Source: an uncultured Acidimicrobiales bacterium (lineage in GTDB: Bacteria; Actinomycetota; Acidimicrobiia; Acidimicrobiales; SZUA-35). Taken from it: a DNA stretch of 6,680 nt. The stretch spans positions 1-6,680 of the forward strand of contig CALLIQ010000762.1 of NCBI GenBank assembly GCA_938008925.1. Reading direction: 5' to 3'. How positions within the stretch are numbered: position 1 is the first letter of the stretch; each line of letters begins with the position of its first letter. The notes under the pieces are model-generated. The model did not search any database, was not told the origin of the DNA, and worked only from the letters and a program-made list of their open reading frames with translations. This document shows positions 5,950-6,680 of the stretch, one piece after another. Both the position numbers and the translations under genes were made by a program.

Positions 5950-6680
5950 ATGACCGATTCCTCCACGATGCAAGCGTCACCGATCAGATCGACGATTGGC
6001 TTCGACGACGATGGTCTGCACACGGGGCACTTGCAGCTTCCGCATAGCCACGATGGTTCGGCGTACGGCTCGGTCATGATTCCGGTCGCCGTCATCAAGA
6101 ACGGTGACGGTCCGACGGTGCTGCTCACCGGCGGCAATCACGGTGATGAATACCAGGGCCCGTTGGCGCTGTTCCGTCTCGTCAGCTCGATCGACGTTGC
6201 CGACGTGCGCGGTCGCATCATCGTCGTGCCCACGATGAACCAGCCGGCGTTCGCAGCCGGCACACGCACGTCGCCCATCGACAACGGCAACCTCAATCGG
6301 TCGTTCCCCGGACGCCCTGATGGCACGGTCACCGAGAAGATCGCTGACTACATGGCCCGCTACATGCTGCCGATGGCGGACTTGGTTGTCGACATGCACG
6401 ATGGCGGCAAGACGCTCGAGTTCGTGCCGATGGCGTGCACCCACGTGCTTGACGACAAAGAGGCCGAGGCGAACGGCTGGCGGTTCGCGAAAGCGTTCAA
6501 GGCCCCGTTCACCTGCAAGCTGGTCGAGATCGACACCATCGGCATGTGGGATACCCATGTCGAGAACTCAGGCACGCCGTTCATCACGACCGAGCTCGGC
6601 GGCACGGGAACCACCCGCCCTGACTGGGCCGAGATCACGCTGCGGGGCGTGCGCAATGTGCTCAAGGAAGCGGGTGTGCT
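5950..6680 (+). CDS. DoeB-like N-acyl amino acid deacylase (M14 / AstE-aspartoacylase type), 3'-truncated
   Basis: The visible 243 residues start at ATG 5950 (MTDSSTMQASPIRSTIGFDD) behind an AAGGA site; no stop appears before the edge. The zinc-site motif GGNHGDE gives H64 and E67, and VDMHDGG gives the third ligand H150. NLNRSFPGR (114-122) contains the substrate-carboxylate arginine R117, and TTELGG provides the catalytic glutamate E215. The order YGSVMIPVAVIKNGDGP, GGNHGDEYQGP, AGTRTSPIDNGNLNRSFPGRPDGTVTEKIADY is very like DoeB, the N-alpha-acetyl-L-2,4-diaminobutyrate deacetylase of ectoine catabolism. Known: the family removes acyl groups from amino acid derivatives. Inferred: deacetylation of an N-acyl amino acid. 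Ectoine use is not shown, because doeA (ectoine hydrolase) and the later doe genes are not in the window. About 90 residues are probably missing. Divergent from the SDR operon. Confidence 0.9.
   Translation, partial: MTDSSTMQASPIRSTIGFDDDGLHTGHLQLPHSHDGSAYGSVMIPVAVIKNGDGPTVLLTGGNHGDEYQGPLALFRLVSSIDVADVRGRIIVVPTMNQPAFAAGTRTSPIDNGNLNRSFPGRPDGTVTEKIADYMARYMLPMADLVVDMHDGGKTLEFVPMACTHVLDDKEAEANGWRFAKAFKAPFTCKLVEIDTIGMWDTHVENSGTPFITTELGGTGTTRPDWAEITLRGVRNVLKEAGV

Noticed and set aside
5977..6558. 193-codon minus-strand open frame opposite the DoeB-like gene
   Set aside because: The plus strand encodes intact zinc-site motifs, so this is a shadow frame.
1..6680. CRISPR arrays, tRNA genes, transposon ends, defence genes
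   Set aside because: No direct-repeat array, cloverleaf, transposase or terminal repeats were seen on either strand.

Overview
The window is GC-rich with strongly G/C-ending codons, short intergenic gaps and 4-bp stop/start overlaps. One promoter is arranged like the leaderless promoters common in actinobacteria. Together these suggest a free-living, possibly aquatic, high-GC actinobacterium; an Acidimicrobiia/Ilumatobacter-like lineage is only an impression. I see no tRNA, rRNA, insertion sequence, CRISPR array or phage gene. No stretch over 300 bases lacks a gene.

Layout: (1) 1-1310, minus strand: a sulfatase of the heparan N-sulfatase (SGSH-like) type, cut at its C-terminus by the window edge. 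(2) 1311-1345: a 35-bp divergent spacer with a candidate operator. (3) 1346-1672, plus: a small beta-rich protein of 108 residues, followed after 4 nt by (4) 1677-3170, plus: a second sulfatase from a different subgroup. (5) 3171-5808, minus: a tightly coupled three-gene operon. In transcription order it encodes a short-chain dehydrogenase, a carboxymuconolactone-decarboxylase-like protein and an NtaA/DszA/DmoA-type flavin monooxygenase. The sulfatase operon and this operon converge with no base between their stop codons. (6) 5809-5949: a 141-bp divergent spacer with a plausible leaderless promoter, an operator-like dyad and a hairpin. (7) 5950 to the end, plus: a DoeB-like zinc deacylase (M14/AstE-aspartoacylase type), cut by the window edge.

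How it may work together (inference): two sulfatases without signal peptides would remove sulfate from an imported compound. An oxidoreductase, a flavin monooxygenase and an amide hydrolase would then process the carbon/nitrogen skeleton. No substrate can be named from sequence. The most unusual signal is a TAACG-N2-CG(A/T)(T/G)A dyad in both divergent spacers and, by eye, nowhere else in the window. It could be the site of one regulator, perhaps TetR-type, joining the sulfatase divergon and the monooxygenase operon into one regulon. The regulator, a flavin reductase, a transporter and the sulfatase-activating enzyme are all outside the window.
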